DNA from: Bradyrhizobium algeriense
GTDB taxonomy: Bacteria > Pseudomonadota > Alphaproteobacteria > Rhizobiales > Xanthobacteraceae
DNA length: 64,000 bases
Direction: 5' to 3'
Assembly (NCBI RefSeq): GCF_003062295.1
Contig: NZ_PYCN01000006.1
Location: forward strand, 186,001-250,000
Both the position numbers and the translations under genes were made by a program. The notes below the pieces were generated by a model. That model saw only the letters and a list, made by a program, of their open reading frames with translations. It was not told the origin of the DNA and searched no databases. This document shows positions 1 through 11,991 of this stretch, piece after piece. Position 1 is the first letter of the stretch, and every line of letters begins with the position of its first letter.

Positions 1-423
1 CGCGTGCTCGATCTCGGCACTGGCACCGGCGTGCTGGCGATCGCCGCCGCCAAGGCGCTGCACGACAAGGTGCTGGCGAGCGACATCGATCAGCCCTCGG
101 TGCAGGTGGCCCGCGAAAACGCGCGGCTGAACGTGTCAGGGCATCTGGTGCAGGCGATCCGTGCCACCGGCTTCGCGGCGCCGCAATTTGCTGATGCCGC
201 GCCGTTCGACCTGGTGCTGGCGAATATTCTTGCCAATCCGTTGCGGCAACTGGCAGCGCCCATGACGCGACATCTGGCGCCATCGGCGCTGGTCATTCTG
301 TCGGGCCTGCTGACGCATCAGGCGCCCGCGGTCATCGCCGCCTATCGCGCCCGTGGGCTGGTGCCGCTACGGCACCTGCGTATCGAAGGCTGGAGCAGCC
401 TGTTGTTGCGCAAGGTGAATTGA
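1..423 (+). CDS. prmA: Ribosomal protein L11 methyltransferase PrmA, C-terminal part
   Basis: The gene is cut by the left edge; the reading frame is open from base 1, so the real start lies outside and about 140 C-terminal residues are visible. PrmA trimethylates lysines and the N-terminal amine of ribosomal protein L11, using S-adenosylmethionine, in the cytoplasm. The fragment begins in the SAM-binding motif I (VLDLGTGTGVLAIAAAK). It continues with an acidic motif (ASDIDQPSVQVARENARLN) and the family's NILANPL motif in DLVLANILANPLRQLA, which is the catalytic NPPF-like loop. It ends in a typical methyltransferase C-terminal strand (EGWSSLLLRKVN). The next gene is convergent and lies 5 nt away. 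A generic SAM methyltransferase is the only alternative; the NILANPL motif argues for PrmA. Confidence 0.9.
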   Translation, partial: RVLDLGTGTGVLAIAAAKALHDKVLASDIDQPSVQVARENARLNVSGHLVQAIRATGFAAPQFADAAPFDLVLANILANPLRQLAAPMTRHLAPSALVILSGLLTHQAPAVIAAYRARGLVPLRHLRIEGWSSLLLRKVN

Positions 424-428
424 AAACT

Positions 429-617
429 CTACTCGGGTGCTTTGCGCGGGTTGCGGGCGATCGCGCCCTTCTCTGCCTTCAACGTCCGTTTGACCCGCGC
501 TTCCGCGAACCGGTCCAGCATCTGGACGATAACGCCGCGCTGTTTCTTGTTAGCCACCGGCGGAACCGGGCCGCGGTCGGCCGGCGGCGAAATCTTCTCG
601 AACGTGAAAGCAGGCAT
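429..617 (-). CDS. Conserved small hypothetical protein, 62 aa
   Basis: I do not recognise a function. A 62-residue protein starts MPAFTFEKISPPADRGPVPP and ends RNPRKAPE. It is basic, with a proline-rich N-terminal third and a Lys/Arg-rich C-terminal half (LDRFAEARVKRTLKAEKG) that could form an amphipathic helix. There is no signal peptide or membrane segment. The frame stays open upstream, but the ATG at 617 is preferred because a GAGGGG ribosome binding site precedes it by about 7 nt. The upstream extension is rich in residues unlike a real N-terminus. It converges with prmA (5 nt between the stops) and is divergent from the aminopeptidase gene, so it is probably a single-gene unit. From memory, similar small ORFs occur beside prmA in related genomes, but this was not checked. 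Confidence 0.6.
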   Translation of the reverse strand: MPAFTFEKISPPADRGPVPPVANKKQRGVIVQMLDRFAEARVKRTLKAEKGAIARNPRKAPE

Positions 618-802
618 GGTGTATCCCCTCTTCGTTGAGTTGAAACACTCCTCGGACCTCCCGGTATCCTGAGCCGAACAGCACCGCAAAACCGTTCCAT
701 CCGACTGACGCGGACGGATATAATGAAGCACGGATTATGCCAAATTGTGGCCAGCCCCGCTGCATTGCGGACCGCTCCACCGAACCCTAAAGTGACAAGG
801 CG

Positions 803-2638
803 ATGTTCGAAGCCCATTTCCAGACATTCGAAGAACCCGAAGGCGGCGTGGCGCTGACCGCACGGCTGGCCCGCTTTCGCGAGGAGCTTGCACGGCGAAA
901 GCTGACGGGATTCGTCATTCCGCGCGCCGATCAGCAGCAAAACGAGTATGTCGCAGCCTCCGAAGAGCGGCTGGCCTGGCTCACCGGCTTCACCGGTTCG
1001 GCCGGCATAGCGATCGTCCTGACGCGCGAGGCCGTCGTTTTCGTCGATGGCCGCTATACGCTGCAGGCCGCCAAACAGGTCGACCGCAAGGCCTGGCATA
1101 TCGAGCCGCTGGCCGATCCGCCGCCGGAACATTGGCTGACCAAGCACCTTGCGGCCGGCGATCGCCTCGGTTTTGACCCGTGGCTGCACACTTCCGCGGC
1201 AGCCGAGCGGCTGACCGCCGCCTGTACCAAGGCGGGCGCGGAGCTGATCGCGGTCGACAGCAACCCGCTGGACCAGGTGTGGACCGAGCGCCCGGCGCCG
1301 CCGCTCGGCCCCGTTTCCGTTCATGGCGTGCAGTTTTCCGGCGAGATCGAAGCCGAAAAACTCAGGCGGATCCGGCTTGAGATCAGCAAGCTCGGGGCCG
1401 AGGCGCTGGTTCTGTCTGATAGCCACGCGGTGGCCTGGACCTTCAACATCCGCGGCGCCGACGTCTCGCACACGCCGCTGCCTTTGTCCTACGCGCTGGT
1501 GCCGAAGGACGGCCGCCCCACCATCTTCATCGACCACCGCAAGCTTTCCAACCTGACGCGCGACCATCTCGAACAATCAGCCGACGTCCGGGATCCCGAC
1601 GCGCTGGTGCCCGATCTGACCGAACTCGCGCGCAGCGGCGCCGCGATCGCCCTCGACAGCGCCACGGCCGCCGATGCGCTCAGCCGCCTGATCGCGGGCG
1701 CCGGCGGAAAACCGGTGAGCGGCAACGATCCGGTGAGCCTGCTGAAGGCGGTGAAGAACAGCACCGAAATCGAGGGCACGCGGACCGCGCACCAGCGCGA
1801 CGCGGTGGCGCTGACACGCTTCCTCGCCTGGATCGACCGCGAGGCGCCATCCGGCGCGCTGACGGAGATCGACACCGTCGAGGCGCTGGAAACCTTTCGG
1901 CGCCAGACCTGCGCGCTGAAGGATGTTTCGTTTCCGACCATCGCCGGGACCGGGCCGAACGGCGCGATCGTGCATTACCGCGTCACCCGCAAGAGCAACC
2001 GGCGGATTTCGCCCGGCGATCTCCTGCTGATCGATTCCGGCGCGCAATATGAAGACGGCACCACCGACGTCACCCGCACGATCGCGATCGGCAATCCCAC
2101 CGACGAAATGCGCGACCGCTTCACCCGCGTGCTGCGTGGCCACATCGCGATTGCGCGCGCGGTGTTTCCCGACGGCACCACTGGCGCGCAGCTCGATTCC
2201 TTTGCGCGGCAATTCCTGTGGCAGGCCGGCCTCGATTTCGAGCACGGCACCGGCCATGGCGTCGGCAGCTATCTCTCGGTGCACGAAGGCCCGGCGCGGA
2301 TTTCAAAACTCGGCACCACGCCGCTGAAGCGCGGCATGATCCTTTCCAACGAGCCCGGCTATTACAAGACCGACGCCTATGGCATCCGGATCGAGAACCT
2401 CGAACTCGTCATCGGCACCGACGTGCCAGGTGCCGACAAGCCGGTGAATGCGTTCGAGACGCTGACGCTGGCGCCGATCGACCGCCGCCTGATCGACGTG
2501 AACATGCTCAGCCCGACAGAGCTGAAATGGCTGAACGATTACCATGAGCGCGTCAATCGCGCGGTGCGCCCGCATCTCGACGACAACGCCACGAAGCTGT
2601 GGCTCGATGAGGCGACGGCGGCGATGCTGCCGCTTTAA
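803..2638 (+). CDS. Aminopeptidase P family protein (peptidase M24B, Xaa-Pro aminopeptidase)
   Basis: Predicted cytoplasmic metallopeptidase that removes an N-terminal residue preceding proline. At 611 residues it is the long three-domain form, resembling eukaryotic XPNPEP1: two creatinase-like N-terminal domains (about 15-150 and 165-320), then a pita-bread catalytic domain (about 330-545), then a C-terminal extension. All five expected metal ligands are readable: D411 and D422 in IDSGAQYEDGTTDVTRT, H485 in HGTGHGVGSY, E517 in SNEPGYY and E531 in IRIENLE. Their spacing matches the human enzyme. There is no signal peptide. The ATG at 803 opens the conserved N-terminal domain. The long frame on the opposite strand (about 479-1576) is a GC-rich shadow. 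Confidence 0.92.
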   Translation: MFEAHFQTFEEPEGGVALTARLARFREELARRKLTGFVIPRADQQQNEYVAASEERLAWLTGFTGSAGIAIVLTREAVVFVDGRYTLQAAKQVDRKAWHIEPLADPPPEHWLTKHLAAGDRLGFDPWLHTSAAAERLTAACTKAGAELIAVDSNPLDQVWTERPAPPLGPVSVHGVQFSGEIEAEKLRRIRLEISKLGAEALVLSDSHAVAWTFNIRGADVSHTPLPLSYALVPKDGRPTIFIDHRKLSNLTRDHLEQSADVRDPDALVPDLTELARSGAAIALDSATAADALSRLIAGAGGKPVSGNDPVSLLKAVKNSTEIEGTRTAHQRDAVALTRFLAWIDREAPSGALTEIDTVEALETFRRQTCALKDVSFPTIAGTGPNGAIVHYRVTRKSNRRISPGDLLLIDSGAQYEDGTTDVTRTIAIGNPTDEMRDRFTRVLRGHIAIARAVFPDGTTGAQLDSFARQFLWQAGLDFEHGTGHGVGSYLSVHEGPARISKLGTTPLKRGMILSNEPGYYKTDAYGIRIENLELVIGTDVPGADKPVNAFETLTLAPIDRRLIDVNMLSPTELKWLNDYHERVNRAVRPHLDDNATKLWLDEATAAMLPL

Positions 2639-2785
2639 TCGTCATTTCGGCGCACGAAGACGCACCCCGCAAATGACGGATGCGACAAGGGCATGGCCGC
2701 ATGCTGAAACATCCGTATCCGCCATGAGCCATCGCGCTACAGTCTGATTCAACCAACAGAATCTTCAACAGCAGGATCGGACTGA

Positions 2786-4063
2786 ATGCACGGCGTCGTG
2801 GGCAAACCGCCCGGCGCGGCGGCGAATGCCGTCGCGACCTCAAAAATCATGCTGCTGATGCTGGTCGCCATGACCGGTGTCGCGCCGATCTCGCTTTACA
2901 TGCTGGTGCCGGCGCTGCCCGTGCTGGCGACGATGTTCGGCAGCGACATCTCGATCGCGCAGATGACGGTGTCGCTGTTCATGGTCGGCATCGCCTGCTC
3001 GCAGCTCGTCATGGGGCCGTTGTCGGACAAGTACGGCCGCCGTCCGGTGCTGCTCGCGGGCCTTGCCCTGATGGTGGCGGCCAGCATCGGCTGCTCGCTG
3101 GCGCAGACGCTGCCGCAGTTGATCGCCGCGCGATTCCTGCAGGCGCTCGGCGGCGCCACCGGCATGGTGGTGAGCCGCGCCATCGTCCGTGATCTCTACA
3201 GCCGCGACCGCATCAGCTCCATGATCAGCCTCGTCATCGGGGTGATGATGGTGGCGCAGATGCTGAGTGCGCTCGCCGGCGGCCTGCTGGAGACCGCGTT
3301 CGGCTGGCGCGCGATCTTCTATTCCATCACCGCGGCTTCACTCGGTGTCGCCGTGCTGATCGCCGTTGCGCTGCCCGAGACGCGGCGCGACCGCGGCGTG
3401 AGCAGCAGCTTCCGCGGCGATGTCGGCAAGCTGATGCGCGACCGCGCCTTTCTCGGCTATGTGCTGTGCCAGGTGCTGGCTTCCCAGATCATCTTCACCT
3501 TTGCCGGCGGCGGTCCCTACATCGTGGTGACGCAGATGGGCCGAACCACCGCCGAGTATGGCGCATGGTTCGCGACCACCGGATTTGCGTATCTGGTCGG
3601 CAACCTGTTCTGCGTCCGCTTCGCGCCGCGCCATTCGCTGGAGAAGCTGATCTGGTTCGGGCTGGCGCTGCAATTCGCCGGCGCGCTGCTGAACCTGATC
3701 TTCAGCATCGTTGGGACCAACCAGGCGCCGCTCTGGCTGTTCGGCACCCAGATGATCGTGATGGTCGCCAACGCCTTCGTGATGAGCAATGCCGCGGCCG
3801 GCGCCATCAGCGTGCGGCCCGAGGCCGCCGGCACCGCGGCGGGCGCGATGGGTTTCCTGCAACAGGGCATCGGCGCGCTGGTCTCGCAATTCGGCGCCTA
3901 TCTCGGCGGCCACTCCACCACGACGCTGCCGCTGACGGCGGCGATCTTCGCGCTGTCGATCGCGTGTGCGTCGGCGATGTTCTTTCTCGTGCCGCGGCCA
4001 ACGGTCGTGGTCAGCGAGGAATTGATGGCGAAGGCGGAGCAGGAAGAGAGCGGGATGCTGTGA
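2786..4063 (+). CDS. MFS multidrug exporter, Bcr/CflA family
   Basis: A 425-residue inner-membrane protein of the major facilitator superfamily, with about 12 predicted hydrophobic segments. The loop after the second segment carries the MFS motif A, LSDKYGRRPVLL (about residues 74-85), and the fourth segment region (ARFLQALGGATGMVVSRAIVRD) is typical of the Bcr/CflA drug:proton antiporters. Members export bicyclomycin, chloramphenicol or similar compounds; the substrate here cannot be inferred. The ATG at 2786 follows a short Ala-rich cytoplasmic N-terminus (HGVVGKPPGAAANAVATSK) before the first segment. It stands alone: 147 nt separate it from the upstream gene and it is followed by a repeat-rich gap, with no local regulator. 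Confidence 0.88.
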   Translation: MHGVVGKPPGAAANAVATSKIMLLMLVAMTGVAPISLYMLVPALPVLATMFGSDISIAQMTVSLFMVGIACSQLVMGPLSDKYGRRPVLLAGLALMVAASIGCSLAQTLPQLIAARFLQALGGATGMVVSRAIVRDLYSRDRISSMISLVIGVMMVAQMLSALAGGLLETAFGWRAIFYSITAASLGVAVLIAVALPETRRDRGVSSSFRGDVGKLMRDRAFLGYVLCQVLASQIIFTFAGGGPYIVVTQMGRTTAEYGAWFATTGFAYLVGNLFCVRFAPRHSLEKLIWFGLALQFAGALLNLIFSIVGTNQAPLWLFGTQMIVMVANAFVMSNAAAGAISVRPEAAGTAAGAMGFLQQGIGALVSQFGAYLGGHSTTTLPLTAAIFALSIACASAMFFLVPRPTVVVSEELMAKAEQEESGML

Positions 4064-4084
4064 GGTTACGATCGCAGCCTCGAC

Positions 4085-4166
4085 CGTCATTGCGAGCGCA
4101 GCGAAGTAAAGTAATTCATACACGGCATGCGGAGAGGTGGATTGCTTCGCCTCGCTCGCAATGACG
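4085..4166. repeat. Dispersed palindromic repeat, CGTCATTGCGAG type, copy 1
   Basis: An imperfect inverted repeat of about 82 bp. The left arm begins CGTCATTGCGAGCGCAGCGA and the right arm ends GATTGCTTCGCC...CTCGCAATGACG. It starts 21 bp after the stop of the MFS gene and could fold into a hairpin in its mRNA. Two other copies of the family are at 4695-4766 and 34370-34453. Confidence 0.75.
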
Positions 4167-4694
4167 TGGATATAGTTTCGCCTTCTCGCGACGCATCGCG
4201 CCCGAGGTTTGCATCTTCTTTGCCCTCCTCTTGAACAGAGGGCGCAGGGAAGACCGGGTGCACGCTGCACCCGCGGTCCCGTGTGCAAATGCACATGGCA
4301 AAAGCGCACACGAGCATACAGGTACAGGCGAAACACTCCGGCCTTCCCTGCGCAATGGCTTTACGGCTTATATCGAGCTCTCCCCGGTGAACGGCTCTTT
4401 TGCCACCGTCGCTCCACGATGTGACTCGTAAAACTTGACGCCAGCACCGCGACGTCAGAACCACACGACTTCGCCGTACGCTTGAGCCACACACGTCAGT
4501 CGCAGCTCTCGCGTCCATCGCACCCCACCGCGCGTTCGTGACGATGGCCAACGCCCCTCATCCGCCGTGAGACGGGCGGAGTTATGCGGGTGATTTGGGT
4601 GAGAACGAAAGCAGAATATTTTTGCGCGCGGGACTGGACAGGCTTTTGGTGATTTGCCCGTCGTGCCAATTGGTCGCACCCGACGACGCCATTT
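4167..4694. other. Non-coding, repeat-like stretch
   Basis: No convincing gene lies between the two palindromes at 4085-4166 and 4695-4766. Reading frames here are short, Arg/Ser-rich and overlap on both strands. Part of the stretch (about 4325-4460) resembles a dispersed non-coding sequence that I recall from Bradyrhizobium genomes; this is from memory and unchecked. It may be a decayed repeat or mobile-element remnant. Confidence 0.4.
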
Positions 4695-4766
4695 CGTCAT
4701 TGCGAGCCAGGCAAATCAATCCATCACTTTCTTTATGCCGCAATGGATTGCTTTGCTCGCAATGAC
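4695..4766. repeat. Dispersed palindromic repeat, CGTCATTGCGAG type, copy 2
   Basis: Same family as 4085-4166: left arm CGTCATTGCGAGCCAGGCAA, right arm TGGATTGCTTTGCTCGCAATGACG, loop about 20 bp. It lies 32 bp upstream of the WG-repeat-like gene start at 4799, so any promoter of that gene must lie within or before it. Confidence 0.72.
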
Positions 4767-4798
4767 GGCTGGATACAGTCTGCCTGCGACGAGCGTGC

Positions 4799-5407
4799 AT
4801 GATGCCCGATTTTCTCAAGATTGTTGTGCTGGGCGCTCTGCTTGCACTCTCGTCCAGGCCGGTCATAGCAAAAGATCAGGACACGGTTGCGCCTGTGGTC
4901 TTTGATTGCTGGGAGCCCGAGCGCACTTTCAAGCGGTGTGCGGCAACCGGCCCCGACGGGCGGCCGCGCTTGAAGCGATCCTATTTGGCTCGACTTCGAT
5001 ATGACCGAGGTGGGCTGGCTTCCGTCTTGTTGTTCAATGGGACTGACAAACGAAAAGCCCAATGGTTCTACGTTCGACGTGGCGTCATCCCAGTGCCGGT
5101 TGAATCAATGGACAACGGCCCGGACTATTTCGAGGATGGTCTCGCGCGGTCGCGGGTCGGCGGCAAGATTGGATACATCGACCGCAAACTCAACCTCGTG
5201 ATCGCAGCAACTTATGACGGAGCCTATCCATTCAAGGATGGAGTTGCTGTTGTCTGCACGGCTTGCACTATTGTCTATGACCGCAATGTCTCTGAAGGCG
5301 AGCGCAGCTGGTACGAGGGCGGACAATGGGGACGCATCGACCGCAGGGGGCGTGTGGTCTCACCCTTCCGATCGTGGGAGACATATCAGCGGCTCGAATT
5401 CAACTGA
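4799..5407 (+). CDS. Secreted WG-repeat-like protein, unknown function
   Basis: A 202-residue protein with an N-terminal signal peptide: hydrophobic ILKIVVLGALLAL-like core (residues about 6-18), likely cleaved after VIA near residue 24. It is therefore predicted to be periplasmic or exported. The C-terminal half contains at least one WG/KWG-like repeat (GKIGYIDRKLNLVIAATYDG, then AYPFKDGVAVV), followed by a second partial one (GQWGRIDRRGRVVSPF). WG repeats are short beta units of unclear function, often in surface or periplasmic proteins. Three cysteines occur, one pair as CTAC. Two adjacent ATGs (4799, 4802) could serve as start. The gene stands alone between repeat elements, and I cannot assign a pathway. 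Confidence 0.65.
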   Translation: MMPDFLKIVVLGALLALSSRPVIAKDQDTVAPVVFDCWEPERTFKRCAATGPDGRPRLKRSYLARLRYDRGGLASVLLFNGTDKRKAQWFYVRRGVIPVPVESMDNGPDYFEDGLARSRVGGKIGYIDRKLNLVIAATYDGAYPFKDGVAVVCTACTIVYDRNVSEGERSWYEGGQWGRIDRRGRVVSPFRSWETYQRLEFN

Positions 5408-5450
5408 CGGCCGAACGCGTGCGAGGAATTGATTGAGCAAGCGGAGGAGG

Positions 5451-5566
5451 CGTCCGCCTTGTGCGCAATTGCGCACTGGGGCGGGCGATCCAGTACGCCG
5501 AGGCTTCTCGATCTGTCACAACCGTCTCTGGAATACCGGGTCACCCGCTTTCGCATGTGACGACAC
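5451..5566. repeat. Dispersed repeat, TGTGCGCAATTGCGCAC type, copy 1
   Basis: Contains the perfect palindrome GTGCGCAATTGCGCAC (5461-5476), followed by GGGCGATCCAGTACGCCGAG and, about 50 bp on, a loosely inverted counterpart (ACCCGCTTTCGCATGTGACG). It sits in the gap between two convergent genes, the WG-like gene and ligA. Another copy is at 19846-19966 and a fragment at 22427-22461. Confidence 0.6.
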
Positions 5567-5585
5567 AGGAATGCGTCGCACCACC

Positions 5586-9427
<3,842 letters not shown>

Positions 9428-9440
9428 GCGAAGTAAATTC

Positions 9441-10322
9441 CTAGCCGAGACCCATCTTCTTGAAGGCCCTGGAAATATAGGAACCCTTGTTCTCGCTCGG
9501 CTCGAGACCACCCGACTTTACAAGATTATAGGCGTCCTTGTACCAGCGGCTGTCAGGAAAGTTGTGTCCAAGTACGGCCGCCGCCGTCTGCGCCTCGCCG
9601 ACGATGCCGATCGCCATATAGGCCTCGGTGAGGCGGTAGAGCGCTTCCTCGACGTGGCGGGTGGTCTGATAGCGCGTGACCACGGTCTTGAAACGGTTGA
9701 TCGCCGGAGTGAAGTCGCGCTTATCCAAATAATAGCGGCCGACGTCCAATTCCTTGCCGGCGAGCTGGTCGCGCGCGCCTTCAAGCTTGGCCTTGGCGGA
9801 GTTGGCATATTCCGAGGTCGGATATTTGCGAATCACCTCTTCCAGCGCCGCGATCGCCTTTTCGGTGCGGCCCTGGTCGCGGGAGATGTCCGGGATCTGG
9901 TCGTAATGCGAGGCCGCGATCAGATATTGCGCATAAGCAGCATCCGGGCTGCCGGGATGCAGCGTGACGTAACGGGTCGCAGCACCAATGCAGCTGTCGT
10001 AGTCGCCGGAATTGTAGAAGGAATAGGCCGACATCAGCAGCGATTTGCGCGCCCAGTCGGAATAAGGATGCTGGCGATCGACTTCCTCGAATTTCTTCGA
10101 GGCCGCCTTGTTATCCTTGCGCTGGTTCATCAGGTACAAGCCCTCATTGTAGAGCTTGTCCGCCGGTTCCTCGTTGAAGGTGTCGTCCTTGGCGGTGAAC
10201 TTGTCCCAGAGCGCGCCGGTGCCGCATCCGCTCAAGGGAATGGCGAGCGCAATCAGGCCCGCCGCCAGCCGCAGCGACCGTAGTGATTTGCGTGGTTCAA
10301 GCGTCATACGCTGTGCCGACAT
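9441..10322 (-). CDS. bamD: Outer membrane assembly lipoprotein BamD
   Basis: BamD is the essential lipoprotein partner of BamA in inserting outer-membrane beta-barrels. The 293-residue protein has a lipoprotein signal: a basic start, a hydrophobic stretch (LAAGLIALAIP) and the lipobox LSGC, giving a lipidated cysteine near residue 31. The mature part contains TPR-like repeats typical of BamD (YNEGLYLMNQRKDNKAASKK, VDRQHPYSDWARKSLLMSAY, YVTLHPGSPDAAYAQYL, VIRKYPTSEYANSAKAK). The frame is open to 10454; ATG 10322 (MSAQRMTLEP) is preferred and ATG 10307 is an alternative. Both leave the signal peptide intact and neither has a strong Shine-Dalgarno. It is 13 nt before recN. Confidence 0.93.
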   Translation of the reverse strand: MSAQRMTLEPRKSLRSLRLAAGLIALAIPLSGCGTGALWDKFTAKDDTFNEEPADKLYNEGLYLMNQRKDNKAASKKFEEVDRQHPYSDWARKSLLMSAYSFYNSGDYDSCIGAATRYVTLHPGSPDAAYAQYLIAASHYDQIPDISRDQGRTEKAIAALEEVIRKYPTSEYANSAKAKLEGARDQLAGKELDVGRYYLDKRDFTPAINRFKTVVTRYQTTRHVEEALYRLTEAYMAIGIVGEAQTAAAVLGHNFPDSRWYKDAYNLVKSGGLEPSENKGSYISRAFKKMGLG

Positions 10323-10680
10323 TGAATCTGTGACCTGACGCCTTTGATGCGGTTGATGACTGGAGCCCGCCTGCCCATGAACCGCGGTCATGGAAGCCAT
10401 ATTTCCCGTGCCCAATGCATAATTCCTCAGGGGCCCGTAGCGCTTGTCGTGCAACCGCGAGCCTCTGTAGCCGAAAAATGGTCCTCAACCAACCGAATAC
10501 GCAGCCAATTCGCCCGGATTAAGGCGGCGGAACGGGCATCGTTACCGATTGTGGTTACTACGGAAAACGCGTCTGTACGGCACGAAAGCCCGGCCTTCGC
10601 AGCCGAAGTCAGTGGATTTCACAAGCCAAGGTCAAGGACATTTCGCAAAGCGAAAGTCAGGACATTTCGCAAAGCGAAAG
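10323..10680. other. Gap between lpxC and bamD with tandem repeat and mini-hairpins
   Basis: No gene is apparent in these 358 bp. The end next to lpxC holds a 24-bp tandem repeat (see 10636-10683). The rest is unremarkable and must contain any promoter for bamD-recN-ligA; I could not identify one with confidence. Confidence 0.5.
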
Positions 10681-10683
10681 TCA
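10636..10683. repeat. 24-bp tandem repeat, two copies plus a partial third
   Basis: Two identical 24-bp units (10636-10659 and 10660-10683) begin GGACATTTCGCAAAGCGAAA and are followed by the partial GGACACA. Each unit contains the small hairpin TTTCGC-AAA-GCGAAA. The last three bases (10681-10683) are the stop codon of lpxC, so the array sits exactly at its 3' end and might act as a terminator or mRNA end stabiliser. Confidence 0.8.
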
Positions 10684-11640
10684 GGACACATCCGGACCAT
10701 AGGCCGGGGCGATCAAACCGCCCACCATGCCTGCGCCGGCCTCAACATGGCCACGGGTACGGCGTGCCGGTTCGGCCTCGACCACCCGCCAGGCGCTGGG
10801 ATCGGCCAACAGGGCCGTCAGTACGGCGTGGTTCAGCTTGTGGCCGCCACGCACCGAGCGATAGGCGCCGAGCAGCGGCAAACCGGCCAGGGTCAGATCG
10901 CCAACCGCGTCCAGCGCCTTGTGGCGGGCGCATTCATCGGAAAAGCGCAGGCCTTCGGTGTTGAGCAGACGGGCGTCGTCGAGCACCACCGTATTCTCAA
11001 ACGAGGCGCCGCGCGCAAAACCGGCGCTCCAGAGCCGCGCGACGTCGTTCATGAAGCCGAAGGTCCGGGCGCGGGAAACCTCGCGGCGGAAGCTTTCAGG
11101 ATTGAGATCGAGCGAGAAATTCTGGCGGCCGATCACGGGATTGGCGAAGTCGATCTCGATCTCGACGCGGAACCCGCCTGCATGCGGCCGCAACTCGCCG
11201 AAGCTGTCGCCGATCGCAACCTGGACCGGCTTCAGCACCTGAATGAAGCGGCGGGAGGCCGACTGGGTGACAATGCCGGCCTGATCGATGGCGGCGACGA
11301 AGGCCGCCGCGCTGCCGTCCATGATCGGAACTTCGGGACCGTCGACTTCGATGATGGCGTTGTCGACGCCCATGCCGCGCAAGGCAGCGAGGACATGTTC
11401 CGCAGTGGAAACCAGCGGGCCTTCGCGGTCGCCGAGAACGGTAGCAAGATCGGTGGCGGTTACAGATTCTGCGATGGCGGGAACTTCGCGGTCGGCCTCA
11501 TCAAGGCCGGTGCGGACAAAAATAAAACCCGCATCCACAGGAGCAGGACCAAGCGTCAGGCTGACAGGTAAACCGGAATGAACGCCAACGCCCGTTACGG
11601 TGGCTTGCGACCGAAGCGTGGTTTGCCGGCTGAATTTCAT
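10681..11640 (-). CDS. lpxC: UDP-3-O-acyl-N-acetylglucosamine deacetylase LpxC
   Basis: Zinc hydrolase catalysing the committed step of lipid A synthesis in the cytoplasm. The 319-residue length is close to the family norm. The first half carries VSTAEHVLAALRGMGVDNA, which includes the first zinc histidine, then the substrate loop DGPEVPIMDGSAAAFVAAID. The second half carries HKALDAVGDLTLAGLPLLG, with the second zinc histidine and aspartate, and the catalytic region GGHKLNHAVLTALLAD. The start (MKFSRQTTLRSQATVTGVGV) matches the family. It lies after ftsZ on the same strand, as is common in proteobacteria, but a terminator follows ftsZ, so lpxC probably has its own promoter. Confidence 0.97.
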   Translation of the reverse strand: MKFSRQTTLRSQATVTGVGVHSGLPVSLTLGPAPVDAGFIFVRTGLDEADREVPAIAESVTATDLATVLGDREGPLVSTAEHVLAALRGMGVDNAIIEVDGPEVPIMDGSAAAFVAAIDQAGIVTQSASRRFIQVLKPVQVAIGDSFGELRPHAGGFRVEIEIDFANPVIGRQNFSLDLNPESFRREVSRARTFGFMNDVARLWSAGFARGASFENTVVLDDARLLNTEGLRFSDECARHKALDAVGDLTLAGLPLLGAYRSVRGGHKLNHAVLTALLADPSAWRVVEAEPARRTRGHVEAGAGMVGGLIAPAYGPDVS

Positions 11641-11991
11641 CGATAACTGCCCACTACCCTGACTTAACCCAAAGACGGGAACCGCGCGTAGGTGGCGATT
11701 CGCGTTCTAGGCATCCCCAAGTCACGGCAGACCATAACTATTTCCCAATGCGCGCCAACTCACGCTTCTTTACGGATTGTTACCCTATCTCTGCCGCAAT
11801 CACGCCAAGGGTTAACCAAATTCCGGCACGGCCGAAGGCCGTTTCAGCTGCAATAGCTGATCACGGAATGAATAATTAATCATTTAAAATCAGTTGCTTG
11901 ACTGACCAACCGCGCCTCGGCACCCAGCCAAAGAGAGGGCCCCGGCTGGGTCAGCCGGGGCCCCTTGGGTCGCCTTAATTGTTACAAAAGC
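11641..11991. other. ftsZ-lpxC intergenic region
   Basis: No gene in 351 bp. It contains the ftsZ terminator (11937-11963), an AT-rich block (about 11868-11895) and TTAACC-like half sites (near 11664 and 11813), which resemble CtrA half-boxes but do not form a full TTAA-N7-TTAA. The lpxC promoter is expected here. Confidence 0.5.
11937..11963 (-). terminator. Rho-independent-like terminator after ftsZ
   Basis: A perfect 12-bp inverted repeat, GGGCCCCGGCTG and CAGCCGGGGCCC, with a 3-base loop, 28 bp past the ftsZ stop. Read on the minus strand the stem is followed by TCTCTTT, a short pyrimidine tract, which fits termination of the dcw transcript. Confidence 0.75.

Noticed and set aside
479..1576. 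Long minus-strand frame opposite the aminopeptidase
   Set aside because: It lies wholly in the shadow of a gene with all catalytic residues; its product is Arg/Gly/Gln-rich and has no recognisable domain. Similar shadow frames oppose ligA (about 6066-7745), recN (8910-10283), murD (24329-25600), ftsI (29885-31636), MFS (44675-46324) and others.
4167..4694. A pseudogene or short hypothetical genes in this gap
   Set aside because: No frame has protein-like composition or a family motif; only repeat-like sequence was recognised.
10636..10690. Short tandem repeat as a CRISPR array
   Set aside because: Only two adjacent copies with no spacers between them and no cas genes in the window.
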